From: Gammaproteobacteria bacterium
GTDB lineage: Bacteria; Pseudomonadota; Gammaproteobacteria; Pseudomonadales; Pseudohongiellaceae
Assembly (NCBI GenBank): GCA_018661465.1
Contig: JABJIC010000030.1
Coordinates: 124,001-188,000, forward strand
Reading direction: 5' to 3'
Length of the DNA: 64,000 bases
Position 1 is the stretch's first letter. Each line of letters starts with the position of its first letter. The notes below the pieces were generated by a model. That model ran no database searches and was not told the DNA's origin. It worked only from the letters and a program-made list of their open reading frames with translations. Both the position numbers and the translations under genes were made by a program. This document shows positions 63,707-64,000 of this stretch, piece after piece.

Positions 63707-64000
63707 CGTTGTTTCTCCTGTTGGCTTGCAACATCATCGTCATCTTGACCTTCATTACTTGCGCTTGTGTCTCGAGTGATAGACGTAATTATTCGTGCGC
63801 GCTCTCTTCCTATTTGTTGCCTTAACAGACTGTCTTCTTCACGATCATAGTAAGGAACACCTTCTATCCATGTAGTTTCGGCGACTGCATAGACTGAAAG
63901 CGGGTGATCACTCCACAGCACCAGGTCCGCGTCCTTGCCTGCGCGAATGCTGCCCATACGATCGTCTAGATGCAGCAAGATGGCAGGATTTAGCGTTACC
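63703..64000 (-). CDS. Amidohydrolase (C-terminal part, cut by window edge)
   Basis: The minus-strand frame is open to the window edge. The visible ~99 residues begin VTLNPAILLHLDDRMGSIRAGKDADLVLWSD, the standard C-terminal amidohydrolase signature, then WIEGVPYYDRE and a charged tail. Its metal-binding N-terminal part is outside the window. The stop overlaps the start of the next gene by 4 bases. This is presumably the catalytically normal partner of the HxH-less protein downstream. Confidence 0.85.
   Translation of the reverse strand, partial: VTLNPAILLHLDDRMGSIRAGKDADLVLWSDHPLSVYAVAETTWIEGVPYYDREEDSLLRQQIGRERARIITSITRDTSASNEGQDDDDVASQQEKQR

Noticed and set aside
1..64000. Insertion sequences, CRISPR arrays, prophage, rRNA or tRNA genes
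   Set aside because: No transposase, no regular spaced repeats, no phage genes and no conserved RNA gene motifs were seen; the only tandem repeat is the hexamer at 8041.

Overview
The window looks like a chromosomal segment of a free-living, probably marine, gammaproteobacterium. The signs are dbpA, yaeQ, rsgA, YehS-like and YbcJ-like genes, a narGHJI respiratory operon with perfect FNR boxes, many Sec- and Tat-exported enzymes, and moderate GC. The family-level placement is inference only. I see no rRNA, tRNA, insertion sequence, phage or CRISPR array.

Layout. 1-6862: two ABC transport units on the plus strand with an outer-membrane barrel between them; the second unit ends in a 1200-residue permease/M1-aminopeptidase fusion. 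6930-9492: a minus-strand copper-resistance pair whose multicopper oxidase carries a Met-Asp repeat and an apparent outer-membrane barrel tail. 9749-17200: LOG protein, P-type cation ATPase, acyl-CoA dehydrogenase, a divergent HxlR regulator/CPBP protease pair, and a methyltransferase. 17620-20278: the most unusual unit, a Tat-exported linalool-dehydratase-like protein, then a MerP-like protein with an in-frame UGA exactly where the first Cys of the metal-binding CxxC motif belongs, then MerT. A hairpin with bacterial SECIS geometry follows the UGA. I read this gene as a selenoprotein that ordinary ORF calling would miss. 20362-29923: housekeeping and small conserved genes (YehS-like, S4, YaeQ, RsgA with a structured leader, cytochrome c lipoprotein, DbpA, GST, DUF1415). 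30070-49709: a run of mostly exported catabolic enzymes (amidase, SGNH-like, metallo-beta-lactamase fold, sulfatase, amidohydrolases, PQQ sugar dehydrogenase, flavin amine oxidase, tectonin propeller) mixed with small membrane proteins and a LytTR regulator. 50097-60587: diheme cytochrome c, narG, narH, narJ, narI and a fused double NarK, behind a perfect FNR box and ended by a strong terminator. 60841-62238: hemN with its own FNR-like box. 62399-64000: two coupled amidohydrolase-family genes, the last cut by the window edge.

How it fits together. The FNR boxes tie nitrate respiration and anaerobic heme synthesis to low oxygen. The copper and mercury loci suggest metal stress. The exported hydrolases suggest scavenging of organic matter. 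Selenocysteine decoding would need selA, selB, selC and selD, none of which lies in this window.
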